A stretch of DNA of 64,000 nt from Candidatus Gastranaerophilales bacterium (GTDB taxonomy: Bacteria; Cyanobacteriota; Vampirovibrionia; Gastranaerophilales; Gastranaerophilaceae). Each line of letters begins with the position of its first letter. The first letter of the stretch is position 1. The notes beneath the pieces were generated by a model that was not told where the DNA came from, searched no databases, and worked only from the letters and a program-made list of their open reading frames with translations. Positions 1 through 7,554 of the stretch are shown here, piece by piece. Made by a program: the position numbers and the translations under genes. The DNA lies in the NCBI GenBank assembly GCA_944325625.1, contig CALVAP010000003.1, forward strand, positions 1 to 64,000, given 5' to 3'.

Positions 1-71
1 CTAATGATGATAGTAAAAATATAGCATTTCACTATTTATTAATTGAAGTTAAAAATAAATATAGAGAATAA
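1..71 (+). CDS. C-terminal end of an upstream gene (partial)
   Basis: Only one forward frame is open from the left edge; it ends at TAA (69-71) and gives 22 residues ending in LLIEVKNKYRE. The other two forward frames stop at once. Nothing identifies the product, and the fragment could be chance readthrough, so this is a weak call. Confidence 0.35.
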   Translation, partial: NDDSKNIAFHYLLIEVKNKYRE

Positions 72-177
72 TTCTCAAATAATCTTTTTAACTGTTACAA
101 ATAATCATTTAAGGTGTTTCTTTACAACTTTTATAAATACTTAAAAACTTTAATTAAGTACATTTTTATGCCATTAT

Positions 178-513
178 ATGCTAATGAATCAAGAAGAATT
201 AATAAAAAAATGCTTAATATCTGAGGATGCAGTAAATACTTATCCGTTTTCGGACAAAAAATATGTTAAAATCCCTGTACTACGACACAAAAGCAATAAT
301 AAATGGTTTGCCTTAATTTTTCGCCTAGAGGGCAAGTTATATATTAACCTTAAATGTACCCCCGAAAATAGCGCTATACTAAGAGATTTGTACCCGTTCA
401 TAACTCAAGGTTGGCATATGAATAAGGCTCACTGGATAAAAGTTGAGGTAAACAAATCACCTGAAGACTTACTGCAAACTTTAATAAATAACAGCTTTGA
501 ACTTACAAAATAA
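178..513 (+). CDS. MmcQ/YjbR family protein
   Basis: The 111-residue product has the compact MmcQ/YjbR (CyaY-like fold) pattern: an N-terminal helix, then strands with a TYPF-x-K segment, 'KWFALIFRLEGKLYINLKC', a conserved 'P...ILRD.YP.I..GWHMNK.HW' core and a final helix carrying 'ELL..LI..S'. Members are small predicted DNA-binding proteins of unclear function. Length is normal for the family. The start is ambiguous between ATG 178 and ATG 184, and neither has a clear Shine-Dalgarno sequence. It stands alone, with about 40 bases to the next gene on the same strand. Confidence 0.8.
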   Translation: MLMNQEELIKKCLISEDAVNTYPFSDKKYVKIPVLRHKSNNKWFALIFRLEGKLYINLKCTPENSAILRDLYPFITQGWHMNKAHWIKVEVNKSPEDLLQTLINNSFELTK

Positions 514-555
514 ACCTCTTGCTATTTTAATAACTTTCAAGCGATAATAATATCA

Positions 556-1272
556 ATGAAAAAGTTTGGAATTTTATTATCTATATTTTTGTTCTTTGCA
601 AGCTATGGCAAATGTTTTTCGCAACAAACAATTATTACGGTTCCATCATCAGATGTTCTGCCTGCCGGAGAAATTATTTTAAAAGAATCAAACAGGTTTA
701 CCCCCTGGCATGATTCATTTGTTTCTCTGACCCCTTCTCTTATTGTCGGAACAGGCAAAGATACTGAAACATCAATTGGAGTTGGAACAAGCCTTGATGA
801 TACAACAAGTGTTAAGCTTGATATTGCTTCAAAAAAAGTTTTTAAAGCCGGAAAATCAACTCGTTTTACAGTTGGCGGAAGGATTTCACCAAACCTAACA
901 GACGGAGAAAGACCGGACAGCCTTATATATGCTCATGGTTCCTACCTCATTAAAAAAACAAGAACTACTATAACCTCGGGTGTCTATGTTATGGGGTTAG
1001 GTGATTTACCTGATATGCCCGGTGCTATTTTAGGTATTGACCAAACTATTATTCCAAACAAGTTAAGACTTGTTGCGGACTGGATGTCACGAGGAGATAC
1101 AGGAAGCTCGCTCTCTGCTGGCTTCAAAATCAGACCTCTCCCAAAAACCTCTATCACTACTGCAATTATGATACCCAACAGCAACGAAGACCGCCTGGCT
1201 TTCACCATTTCAATATCACAATACGTTGGAAATATTTTTGATATTATAAAAAAAGAGGAAGAAAAACTATGA
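556..1272 (+). CDS. Exported beta-rich protein, possible outer-membrane barrel
   Basis: The 238-residue product begins with a signal peptide (KK, hydrophobic core, cut near residues 19-22). The rest is rich in alternating hydrophobic/polar strands separated by Gly/Asp/Asn turns, e.g. 'SLTPSLIVGTGKDTETSIG' and 'FTISISQYVGNIFDII' near the end, which suggests an outer-membrane or periplasmic beta structure. No family was recognised. Its stop overlaps the start of the pentapeptide-repeat gene (ATGA at 1269-1272), so the two are translationally coupled and probably act in the same compartment. Confidence 0.7.
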   Translation: MKKFGILLSIFLFFASYGKCFSQQTIITVPSSDVLPAGEIILKESNRFTPWHDSFVSLTPSLIVGTGKDTETSIGVGTSLDDTTSVKLDIASKKVFKAGKSTRFTVGGRISPNLTDGERPDSLIYAHGSYLIKKTRTTITSGVYVMGLGDLPDMPGAILGIDQTIIPNKLRLVADWMSRGDTGSSLSAGFKIRPLPKTSITTAIMIPNSNEDRLAFTISISQYVGNIFDIIKKEEEKL

Positions 1273-1745
1273 AAAATGCACTTAAACTTTCAATCATCTT
1301 AACTACTCTGCTTGTTATATCCTCACCTGCATTAACGATTGCTGCAAATAAAAAAACCGGCTTAAAAACTCCCAAAATGATTTTTTGCAAAGATTATTCC
1401 GGAAAAAATCTAACCGGATATGATTTCTCTAACGCTGAATTAGACGATGCGAATTTTTCAAATGCGAATTTGACCAACGCCAATTTTACAAATGCTGAAG
1501 TTGAAGATTCAAACTTCTCAAATGCAAACCTCACAAATGCTAATTTCACAGATGCAGACCTAGAAAAAGCAAACCTGTCTAACGCTAATCTTACAAACAC
1601 AAACTTCACAAATACCGATCTTGAGGAAGCAAACCTGAGTGGCGCAAAGATAAAAGACACTATTTTTAAGAACGCTGAACTTGAATATGCAATATGGATT
1701 GACGGCAAAACTTGTGCCGCAGGCTCTATTGGTTCATGCTGGTAA
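1269..1745 (+). CDS. Exported pentapeptide-repeat protein
   Basis: The 158-residue product has a signal peptide (about residues 1-25, ending ALTIAA) and then a run of A(N/D)(L/F)xx pentapeptides from about residue 50 to 140. The five-residue repeats are organised in 20-residue units, each one full turn of the quadrilateral beta-helix typical of the family. Pentapeptide proteins are structural; some mimic DNA, but the signal peptide places this one outside the cytoplasm. The C-terminus carries two Cys (in KTCAAG and SCW) that could form a disulphide. It overlaps the preceding exported-protein gene by 4 bases. Confidence 0.85.
   Translation: MKNALKLSIILTTLLVISSPALTIAANKKTGLKTPKMIFCKDYSGKNLTGYDFSNAELDDANFSNANLTNANFTNAEVEDSNFSNANLTNANFTDADLEKANLSNANLTNTNFTNTDLEEANLSGAKIKDTIFKNAELEYAIWIDGKTCAAGSIGSCW
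1449..1688 (+). repeat. Four 60-bp tandem units inside the pentapeptide gene
   Basis: Units start at 1449, 1509, 1569 and 1629. Each encodes 20 residues: unit 1 begins ANFSNANLTN, unit 2 SNFSNANLTN, unit 3 ANLSNANLTN and the more diverged unit 4 ANLSGAKIKD. Units end in a charged pentapeptide (EVED, DLEK, DLEE, ELEY), so one face of every helical turn is acidic. Confidence 0.85.
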
Positions 1746-1765
1746 AAGACTTACATTTCTTTACT

Positions 1766-1793
1766 TTGTGTTGATTTAATATTTGTATATTAT
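1766..1793 (+). promoter_or_regulatory. Putative sigma-70 promoter of the riboswitch transcript
   Basis: TTGTGT (1766-1771), 16 bases, then TATTAT (1788-1793). Transcription would begin near 1800, just before the first helix of the cobalamin aptamer. The boxes are imperfect. Confidence 0.4.
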
Positions 1794-1799
1794 AAAATG

Positions 1800-1917
1800 A
1801 ATAAAGTTGAAAAGGAAATTTGGTGAAAATCCAAAACTGTGCCGCAGCTGTAAGTATGTTTTAGAAACAAACAAGTCAGAATGCTTTTCAACAAAATCGG
1901 CGAGCACCTTTTGTTTT
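1800..1917 (+). promoter_or_regulatory. Cobalamin (B12) riboswitch aptamer
   Basis: The conserved core is present in order: GGAA, a P4 hairpin (TTTGG 1819-1823 with CCAAA 1831-1835 around TGAAAAT), ACTGTGCCGCAGCTGTAA (P5/L5), a short P6 hairpin (GTTT 1858-1861 with AAAC 1865-1868), and AAGTCAGAATGC. P3 closes perfectly: GTTGAAAAG (1806-1814) with CTTTTCAAC (1884-1892). A second hairpin fits P13: AACAAAA (1890-1896) with TTTTGTT (1909-1915). Its loop holds CGGC, complementary to GCCG in L5, which is the kissing interaction of this class. The short P6 arm suggests a compact (class II-like) form. It lies in the leader of the 1973 gene. Confidence 0.9.
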
Positions 1918-1936
1918 ACAATAACAATAAACTTTG

Positions 1937-1966
1937 CCTTTTATCCGAAAATTTATCTGAAAAAGG
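1937..1966 (+). promoter_or_regulatory. Possible RBS-sequestering hairpin of the riboswitch
   Basis: CCTTTT (1937-1942) is complementary to AAAAGG (1961-1966). The second arm lies 6 bases before the ATG at 1973 and is the only plausible ribosome-binding site. Pairing would hide it, so control by B12 is probably translational. No poly-T terminator follows. Confidence 0.45.
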
Positions 1967-1972
1967 TACCAA

Positions 1973-2707
1973 ATGTCATCACATATTCACACGAGTACAT
2001 CAAGAATAAAGCCCGGAATGTGTCCGCATGGAATGCCTGCAGGCTCTTGTCCTATCTGTAATGGAATGAGCGGAGGTGGAGCAATTTCTAAAAGAAACGA
2101 TGTAAGAAAACCCGGTGAAATGAGCTGGTCCGAATGTTTTGCTATGGGGCTTAGATTAAAAGCCGATAAACTCCACCGCCAACAACTTATCCAGCAACAC
2201 ATTGAAGCACAAAGAATACAACTGCAACTTCAAGAAAAACTCTACAATGCAACAATAAAACTTGAAAGACTAACAGAACTCGCCAACAAATTACTTCCTT
2301 CGCCAGTTAACAAAATTGCCGCAACAACATTGAAATATCTGGCTCTCCCCGTTTTAAAAACGCTATTGACCATAAACAATTTTACCCAGACTATTAATCA
2401 AAATATTCAAAACATTTTCGCAGGAATAAAAGAAAATCTTCAAGGTCTGCAAGAAAAACTTGCAGCAATTTTTGGTGAAATATTTAATGCAAAAGAAAAA
2501 AATATCAGTGAAAGACTGAAATTAGCCAGAAAAAAAATTTTTTCAATTTTTTTCAAAGGAGAAACAGAAGAAGAACTTGAAATTAAAGAAATAGAAAAAA
2601 GTGAAAGAGAAATTGAACTAAAAAAAGTTAAAGACACCTCCTTGAACCTTACAAAATACAAAAAAGAAATAAAAGAGACACAAGATGAGCACAGTTGCAC
2701 AATTTAG
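1973..2707 (+). CDS. Uncharacterised Cys-motif/coiled-coil protein under B12 riboswitch
   Basis: The 244-residue product begins with a Cys/His/Gly segment, MCPHGMPAGSCPICNGMSGG (about residues 16-35), which could bind metal or form a small knuckle. A basic linker and helical, coiled-coil-prone sequence follow, with a modestly hydrophobic stretch near 115-150 and a highly charged E/K helix at the end. No signal peptide is seen. The start follows AAAAGG of the riboswitch platform. The next gene starts inside its last 23 bases. I do not recognise the family; the link to cobalamin rests only on the leader RNA. Confidence 0.8.
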   Translation: MSSHIHTSTSRIKPGMCPHGMPAGSCPICNGMSGGGAISKRNDVRKPGEMSWSECFAMGLRLKADKLHRQQLIQQHIEAQRIQLQLQEKLYNATIKLERLTELANKLLPSPVNKIAATTLKYLALPVLKTLLTINNFTQTINQNIQNIFAGIKENLQGLQEKLAAIFGEIFNAKEKNISERLKLARKKIFSIFFKGETEEELEIKEIEKSEREIELKKVKDTSLNLTKYKKEIKETQDEHSCTI

Positions 2708-4163
2708 AGACGCAGAAACAATAAGACAACAAAGAAACCTTACAACATCGCAAAAACGAGTGAATAATCAAACACTTGAAGGCGTTGTTGTAAATAATAT
2801 TGTAAAACCGGCAGAAAATAACATTAATGAAATATACGATACACTCATTATTTCAAAAAATTTGAACTACCCAAAACAACTTCAAACTATCAAAGAAAAA
2901 GAGATGCCCACATCAGCGCTGAAAAAACTAAGTATCGTAACACTAGGGTTTTTTGGAGCTATGAGCGCGGCAACTTTTGCGATTCTGTTGGCAGCAAAGA
3001 AAAAAGCAACACTTCCAAACTGGAAAACACTACCCGAAGTTCCCCGTAATATTGCGCTTAACGAAGAAACTCACTTTGCTACATATGCTATGATTCAAAA
3101 CCCAAACCGAAAAACCATTCTTGGTGCTTTGGGAGTTTTTTCGCTCACTGCAGCAGGTGCCGTTGGTAAAAACTTTGTTGACGGGTTTAAAGACATTTGG
3201 GTCAAAAAGCAGGAAGCAAAAGTTCAAAGGAATTTGCAAGAAAACTTAATCGAAGTTGAAACCCAATCTTTCTCGGGGAAAATGCAAATTCAACGTAAAA
3301 TGCTCAGTGAAAAAGCTAAAATGCTTGAGGACTATCTTGGTGAAAAAGATACAAAAACAGTCCAAAACCCCGCTTTTAAAAATTTTATTCCCTTTGGCTC
3401 AACAAACAAACAGAATCCCCAAAAACGTAATAATGACTTCTTAATCGGCGCCGGCGTAACTACATTAATGGGTGCATTTACATATTTATCGTTGAAAAAT
3501 ATTCAAAAAACTGCCAAACACTATGACGCATACGAAAAGTCAATGCTTGAAAAAATTCAAAACCTCATACAAAATAACAAATCAACAGATGCAAAAACCC
3601 TAAGTCTTATAAAAAATATTATGGTTTCATTACAGGCAAAGTCTGATTTCATAAAAAAATCGCTTCAGTCTATTCCTTTAGAAGGAAAGGCTAAAGAAGA
3701 CTTTATCAACGACGTAATTGTAGAATCCGGAAAAATCACACAAGAAGCAGCAGAAGCTATCGCCGGAAAACCCGGTTGGAAAGCCTCTTTTTATTCGCAC
3801 GTAAATGACATCAGAGGTCACTTTTATAACTGGATTGTAAATTTTGACAGTGCAATCTTAGGCTGTATGTTTGGTGCACTCAGCATTATTTCAGTACTGG
3901 GGTATATCGGTAAACAAGCACTTGATGGAATTAAACAATCTGAAGTAATAAAAGCTAACGCGCAAACAGAACTAAATCTACAAAAAAACCTTGTAGAAGT
4001 TGAACTTAAAAATTTCTACGCAAAAAAATCAAGCGTAATAAATCCACTTATGGATGAATTTTTGGCTCAAGTCCAACAGGGCAAAAACCCTAATGAACTA
4101 AAAACTATGGCAGAAAACATATTAATGGAGATAAAAAACGGACCTCCGTTTATATATTCTTAG
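2685..4163 (+). CDS. Uncharacterised membrane protein with internal duplication
   Basis: The 492-residue product has four likely membrane segments in two pairs, near residues 78-98 and 143-163, then 250-270 and 390-412. After each pair comes a similar amphipathic stretch: GAVGKNFVDGFKD...NLQENLIEVE and GYIGKQALDGIKQ...NLQKNLVEVE. The protein is therefore two related halves. It overlaps the preceding gene by 23 bases, and the next gene follows one base after its stop, giving a three-gene unit downstream of the cobalamin riboswitch. The function is unknown; transport or envelope organisation is only a guess. Confidence 0.75.
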   Translation: MSTVAQFRDAETIRQQRNLTTSQKRVNNQTLEGVVVNNIVKPAENNINEIYDTLIISKNLNYPKQLQTIKEKEMPTSALKKLSIVTLGFFGAMSAATFAILLAAKKKATLPNWKTLPEVPRNIALNEETHFATYAMIQNPNRKTILGALGVFSLTAAGAVGKNFVDGFKDIWVKKQEAKVQRNLQENLIEVETQSFSGKMQIQRKMLSEKAKMLEDYLGEKDTKTVQNPAFKNFIPFGSTNKQNPQKRNNDFLIGAGVTTLMGAFTYLSLKNIQKTAKHYDAYEKSMLEKIQNLIQNNKSTDAKTLSLIKNIMVSLQAKSDFIKKSLQSIPLEGKAKEDFINDVIVESGKITQEAAEAIAGKPGWKASFYSHVNDIRGHFYNWIVNFDSAILGCMFGALSIISVLGYIGKQALDGIKQSEVIKANAQTELNLQKNLVEVELKNFYAKKSSVINPLMDEFLAQVQQGKNPNELKTMAENILMEIKNGPPFIYS

Positions 4164-4164
4164 A

Positions 4165-4704
4165 ATGATTGAAAGTATAAAACAACAAACTTTTTATACC
4201 TACCCTGCATTCATCACAAACAAAAACAATGATGATATAAATAGCCTTGTCTTACAACTCGGTAAAAAAACAAATCTTAATCCACAAAACTCAAAACACG
4301 CAATTTTTAACTACGCATTGGTAAACAAAATACTTACTCACCGAGAAAATGCACTTCCGGCTCTCGCAAATGTGTTGGAAACCGCTAATGATGAAAAACA
4401 AATTTGCGAGACGCTATATGTTATAGATAGGATGATAGAAAACAATGTAAAAGGGATAAAAAAGCTCTATCCAAATATTTCTCGTTTTAATGATACAAAC
4501 TCACCAACTGTTCAAGTCTACCTTGCAGGGATTTACAGAAAAACACTAATACCGGATGCCTTTGGTCCGCTTATGAAAATGATGATAAAGAATTCTATTT
4601 TGCCTCAACATAGCCCTTTCGACCCAACTGAAGAAATTGGCGGGGCTATTTTGGACTATTTAAGAGCAAAAGGTGCCGTACACTTTTATTCACAAAACAA
4701 CTAA
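4165..4704 (+). CDS. Uncharacterised helical protein, third gene of the B12-riboswitch unit
   Basis: The 179-residue product has no signal peptide or membrane segment. From about residue 45 it is built of helical pairs (e.g. 'ALPALANVLETANDE' then 'ICETLYVIDRMIE') that resemble HEAT-like repeats, which usually act as protein-binding scaffolds. It starts one base after the stop of the membrane-protein gene and so is cotranscribed with it. It ends two bases from the convergent amidase gene. Confidence 0.65.
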   Translation: MIESIKQQTFYTYPAFITNKNNDDINSLVLQLGKKTNLNPQNSKHAIFNYALVNKILTHRENALPALANVLETANDEKQICETLYVIDRMIENNVKGIKKLYPNISRFNDTNSPTVQVYLAGIYRKTLIPDAFGPLMKMMIKNSILPQHSPFDPTEEIGGAILDYLRAKGAVHFYSQNN

Positions 4705-4705
4705 A

Positions 4706-6163
4706 CTACTTAGGAACTGACGCGTGCATATATGCTTTTAATCCATCTGCAATACTTTGAGCAATTGCTTGTCTTTTTTGTTCTTCGGATAATTTTTCAT
4801 AATCCATAGGATTTATCATATAAGCGACTTCCGCAAGTATTGAAATCGGAGAAGTCATTCTTGTTAAAACAAAACTCGAATACAAAGTTCCATCATCGCG
4901 GGTATCAAGCGCAAAAATCATTCTATCTTTTATTACTTGAGCAAGCTCTTTTGCCTGCGGATAATAGTAATAAACACTCGTACCATGTTTTACATAAGGA
5001 TTTGCTCCGTCAGGTAGAGCGTTTGCATGAATACTTATCGAGAATAATGGATCTGCTGCTTTTATTATTTCAACCCTTTTATACAAGTCTACGTAATCAT
5101 CTCCATTCCTTGTCAAAATTGGCTTAGCTTCTTCATTTTCAAGTATTTTTTCCAATCTTTTGGCAATATCAAGAACAATATCAGCTTCGCGTAATTTTGT
5201 AGGTCCGATAGCTCCGCTATCATACCCTCCATGTCCGGGATCGATGGCTATTACTATATTTTTTAACGGATGATGAGTATCAATTTTTACAGCCCTTGTT
5301 AATCTAAAAACCATATAACTTCCGTCATAGTAACAATCATAGCCCCAAAGCTTTTCATGCGGTATACTAAAACTTAAAATATTATTCTCAATTTTTATAT
5401 TTTGTACGTACTTTTCAAGATTTTCAGGCACCGATGAAACATAATAAAAAGTTACATCTACCCCGCAATCAGTTTCTTTCATTTTATACGGAACAGCCAT
5501 ATCCGTCTTAAATTTAAAATACTCGTATTTTTTGTCGTAAGTATACTTAAACTTTCTTAAACACGCACTAAACGGCTCACTCGCGCGTGAAATTTCCGTA
5601 AAATATCCGTTTTTAATCCAATATTTTGTATTTTTATCAGCATACACTCTATAATATTCACCTTTTTTGGCATCAAGCACAAGCATAGTCTGCTTATCTA
5701 AATGAGAAACCCTATTTGCATTGTCTGATGCCCCATCCCTTAGCGGAGAATTATTCTTTACCACCTCTGCTATCACATAATCTGAAAATTCTTCAATAGG
5801 TATTGGCGTTTTTTTATTTGTACAAACCTCTGTGGGTGGAACCGGTTTGGGTCTTATTATTTTATAATTCAAAACAGAAACCTTATTATCTCTTGATACA
5901 GATTTCAACTCAAAATTATTATCGCCATATTCAAGCGGGACAACATGGACAAATGCACCATCTTTATACGTTTTAACTGGTTGTCCGTTAATTAACAGTG
6001 TTTTATCTTTCCCTATATTTCCCACCAAAAAAGTTGATTTAGCCTTTATCGTTGAATTATCCCTTCTGGGGTATACGACTTCTAACGCATCGACCTTTTT
6101 TGTCAAGGCAAAAAACGCAACTATAACAAAAAGAAAAAATACTATATTTATAAGTTTTTTCAA
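4706..6163 (-). CDS. N-acetylmuramoyl-L-alanine amidase (Amidase_3)
   Basis: Cleaves the bond between MurNAc and the stem peptide in peptidoglycan, in the periplasm. The C-terminal Amidase_3 domain is clear: IAIDPGHGGYDSGAIG (zinc-binding His), the Glu of READI, SIHANA (zinc-binding His) and the final catalytic Glu of ILAEVAYM. An SH3-like region (LRDGASDNANRVSHL) precedes it. I start it at TTG 6163: GGAGG lies 6 bases upstream, the product then begins with KKL and a signal peptide ending KKVDA, and a good promoter (6190-6218) sits just upstream. Longer readings to 6241 would cross that promoter. The length is then 485 residues. Confidence 0.9.
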   Translation of the reverse strand: MKKLINIVFFLFVIVAFFALTKKVDALEVVYPRRDNSTIKAKSTFLVGNIGKDKTLLINGQPVKTYKDGAFVHVVPLEYGDNNFELKSVSRDNKVSVLNYKIIRPKPVPPTEVCTNKKTPIPIEEFSDYVIAEVVKNNSPLRDGASDNANRVSHLDKQTMLVLDAKKGEYYRVYADKNTKYWIKNGYFTEISRASEPFSACLRKFKYTYDKKYEYFKFKTDMAVPYKMKETDCGVDVTFYYVSSVPENLEKYVQNIKIENNILSFSIPHEKLWGYDCYYDGSYMVFRLTRAVKIDTHHPLKNIVIAIDPGHGGYDSGAIGPTKLREADIVLDIAKRLEKILENEEAKPILTRNGDDYVDLYKRVEIIKAADPLFSISIHANALPDGANPYVKHGTSVYYYYPQAKELAQVIKDRMIFALDTRDDGTLYSSFVLTRMTSPISILAEVAYMINPMDYEKLSEEQKRQAIAQSIADGLKAYMHASVPK

Positions 6164-6189
6164 AATATTCCTCCATAAACATATTACCA

Positions 6190-6218
6190 ATTTTACACGC
6201 AGCACATACATCTTGCAA
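6190..6218 (-). promoter_or_regulatory. Promoter of the amidase gene
   Basis: On the minus strand TTGCAA (6218-6213), 17 bases, TAAAAT (6195-6190). These are the same two hexamers and spacing as in the prepilin cassettes further along. This placement supports the TTG start at 6163. Confidence 0.6.
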
Positions 6219-6292
6219 TTAGTATTAAGTTTGTATAACAATAGAGCTATACACTAGCAAAAAAATATTTTTTTATACTTTAACCAAGCAAG

Positions 6293-6868
6293 ATGAACAA
6301 AGGAAGAACACTAATAGAACAACTCTGCCATGCTCTGGGCAAAAATAACGACGCATCATATGCAGTTGTAGCTGTTGCGACGGCAAAGGGAATTTTTCGT
6401 CCTATGTTCACGATGATGGACAAAGAAGAAGATTATGAAACAAAAAAATATACCGCAATGAGAGAAGGCTTGACAGAAGCTATCGCTATTCCTTGTTATT
6501 TATCTGTTGCATGGTTTGCTAAAAATATTGCAGCTCCTATGATATGCAAAAGCCAAACCTCTGAAGCTACAAAAAAAGCTGCAAAAACTCTATCTTTCTT
6601 ATTCGTCTGCGCAGCTGCACTTGTAATTATTCCGGCAGCCTGTTCTGCTATAATAAATCCGATTATGGATTTTAGACAAAAAGCGTTGGAACAAAAAAAG
6701 TCAAAACAAAATCATCTCGATATAAAAGAACCCCAAATAGATGTTCCCCAGATTACAGAAAAACAACAAGTTCAAACAACTTTGCCTCAAATGACCTATC
6801 CAAAAACTTTTGCAAACTTTTCTCCGGTTAACTATAACGTCGGACTAAAAATTGGAGGTGGAAACTAA
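6293..6868 (+). CDS. Lineage-specific membrane protein, paralogue of the next gene
   Basis: The 191-residue product has two probable membrane segments (about residues 62-85 and 100-122) and a polar Gln/Lys/Pro-rich C-terminal tail. Its N-terminal region (RPMFTMMDK...TKKYTAMRE) matches the following gene product (RPAFILMDK...TKKYAATKE) at the same position, so the two are tandem paralogues. The next gene starts on the last base of the stop codon (TAATG), indicating coupling. No known family was recognised. Confidence 0.7.
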   Translation: MNKGRTLIEQLCHALGKNNDASYAVVAVATAKGIFRPMFTMMDKEEDYETKKYTAMREGLTEAIAIPCYLSVAWFAKNIAAPMICKSQTSEATKKAAKTLSFLFVCAAALVIIPAACSAIINPIMDFRQKALEQKKSKQNHLDIKEPQIDVPQITEKQQVQTTLPQMTYPKTFANFSPVNYNVGLKIGGGN

Positions 6869-7500
6869 TGATTACAGCAATCTCCAACATCTTAACAAAT
6901 CCTACACTGGTGAATATAGCACAAAGCACAAGAACAGCTATGAGCATAGAAACAGGCTTAAAAGCTACAGGCAGACCTGCGTTCATTCTTATGGATAAAA
7001 AAATATCTGATGATACAAAAAAATATGCAGCAACAAAAGAATTTCTCTATCAATTGACATGTCTTGCTGTTTACATGGGACTAGTCTTGCCCGTTTTTAG
7101 AAAATGCGGTTTTCAAGTCTTTAAAAAATATATTTTTAAAGACCAACACTGCTTTGATAAATTTAGAAATCTTGATGAATTTTCAATGTTTAAAAAACTG
7201 AAAGATTTACCTTTGGAAGAACGCAAACAAGAATTGCAAAAATTAAAAGATAAAAACCCCAATAAATCTATTTTCACAGAAGACATTGAGAATATACTCG
7301 CTCAAGAACGAATTTCAAAAAGAGATTACCATATGGTAAAAGGAGCAGATGAACTAAGCTCTATAGTCGGCTCTGTTGTCGGTCTTGCAATTTTAGCTCC
7401 ACAGGTAAGCCACATAACAATACACCCCATTCTCAAACTCTTGCATATGGATAAAAAGCAAGCACAAAAAGAAGAAAACAATATTGACGAATTAGCTTAA
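6868..7500 (+). CDS. Lineage-specific membrane protein, paralogue of the preceding gene
   Basis: The 210-residue product shares the GxxRPxFxxMDKxxxxxTKKYxAxxE block with the 6293 gene. It has a first membrane segment near residues 65-85, a charged helical middle (about 110-155) not found in the paralogue, and a second hydrophobic segment near 165-185. GGAGG sits about 8 bases before the ATG, inside the end of the first gene. It resembles no family I know. The duplicated pair suggests a heteromeric membrane complex, which is inference only. Confidence 0.7.
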   Translation: MITAISNILTNPTLVNIAQSTRTAMSIETGLKATGRPAFILMDKKISDDTKKYAATKEFLYQLTCLAVYMGLVLPVFRKCGFQVFKKYIFKDQHCFDKFRNLDEFSMFKKLKDLPLEERKQELQKLKDKNPNKSIFTEDIENILAQERISKRDYHMVKGADELSSIVGSVVGLAILAPQVSHITIHPILKLLHMDKKQAQKEENNIDELA

Positions 7501-7554
7501 AGAAAAGCTTTGATTATTATAAAACCGCAATGCAGTAAGACACAAATCCACAAT

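Noticed and set aside
1449-1688. Tandem repeats as a CRISPR array
   Set aside because: Units are contiguous and coding (pentapeptide helix turns), with no spacers.
1807-2061. An 84-codon open frame before the 1973 gene
   Set aside because: It runs through the cobalamin aptamer and overlaps the 1973 gene in another frame; the aptamer explains the conservation-like motifs.
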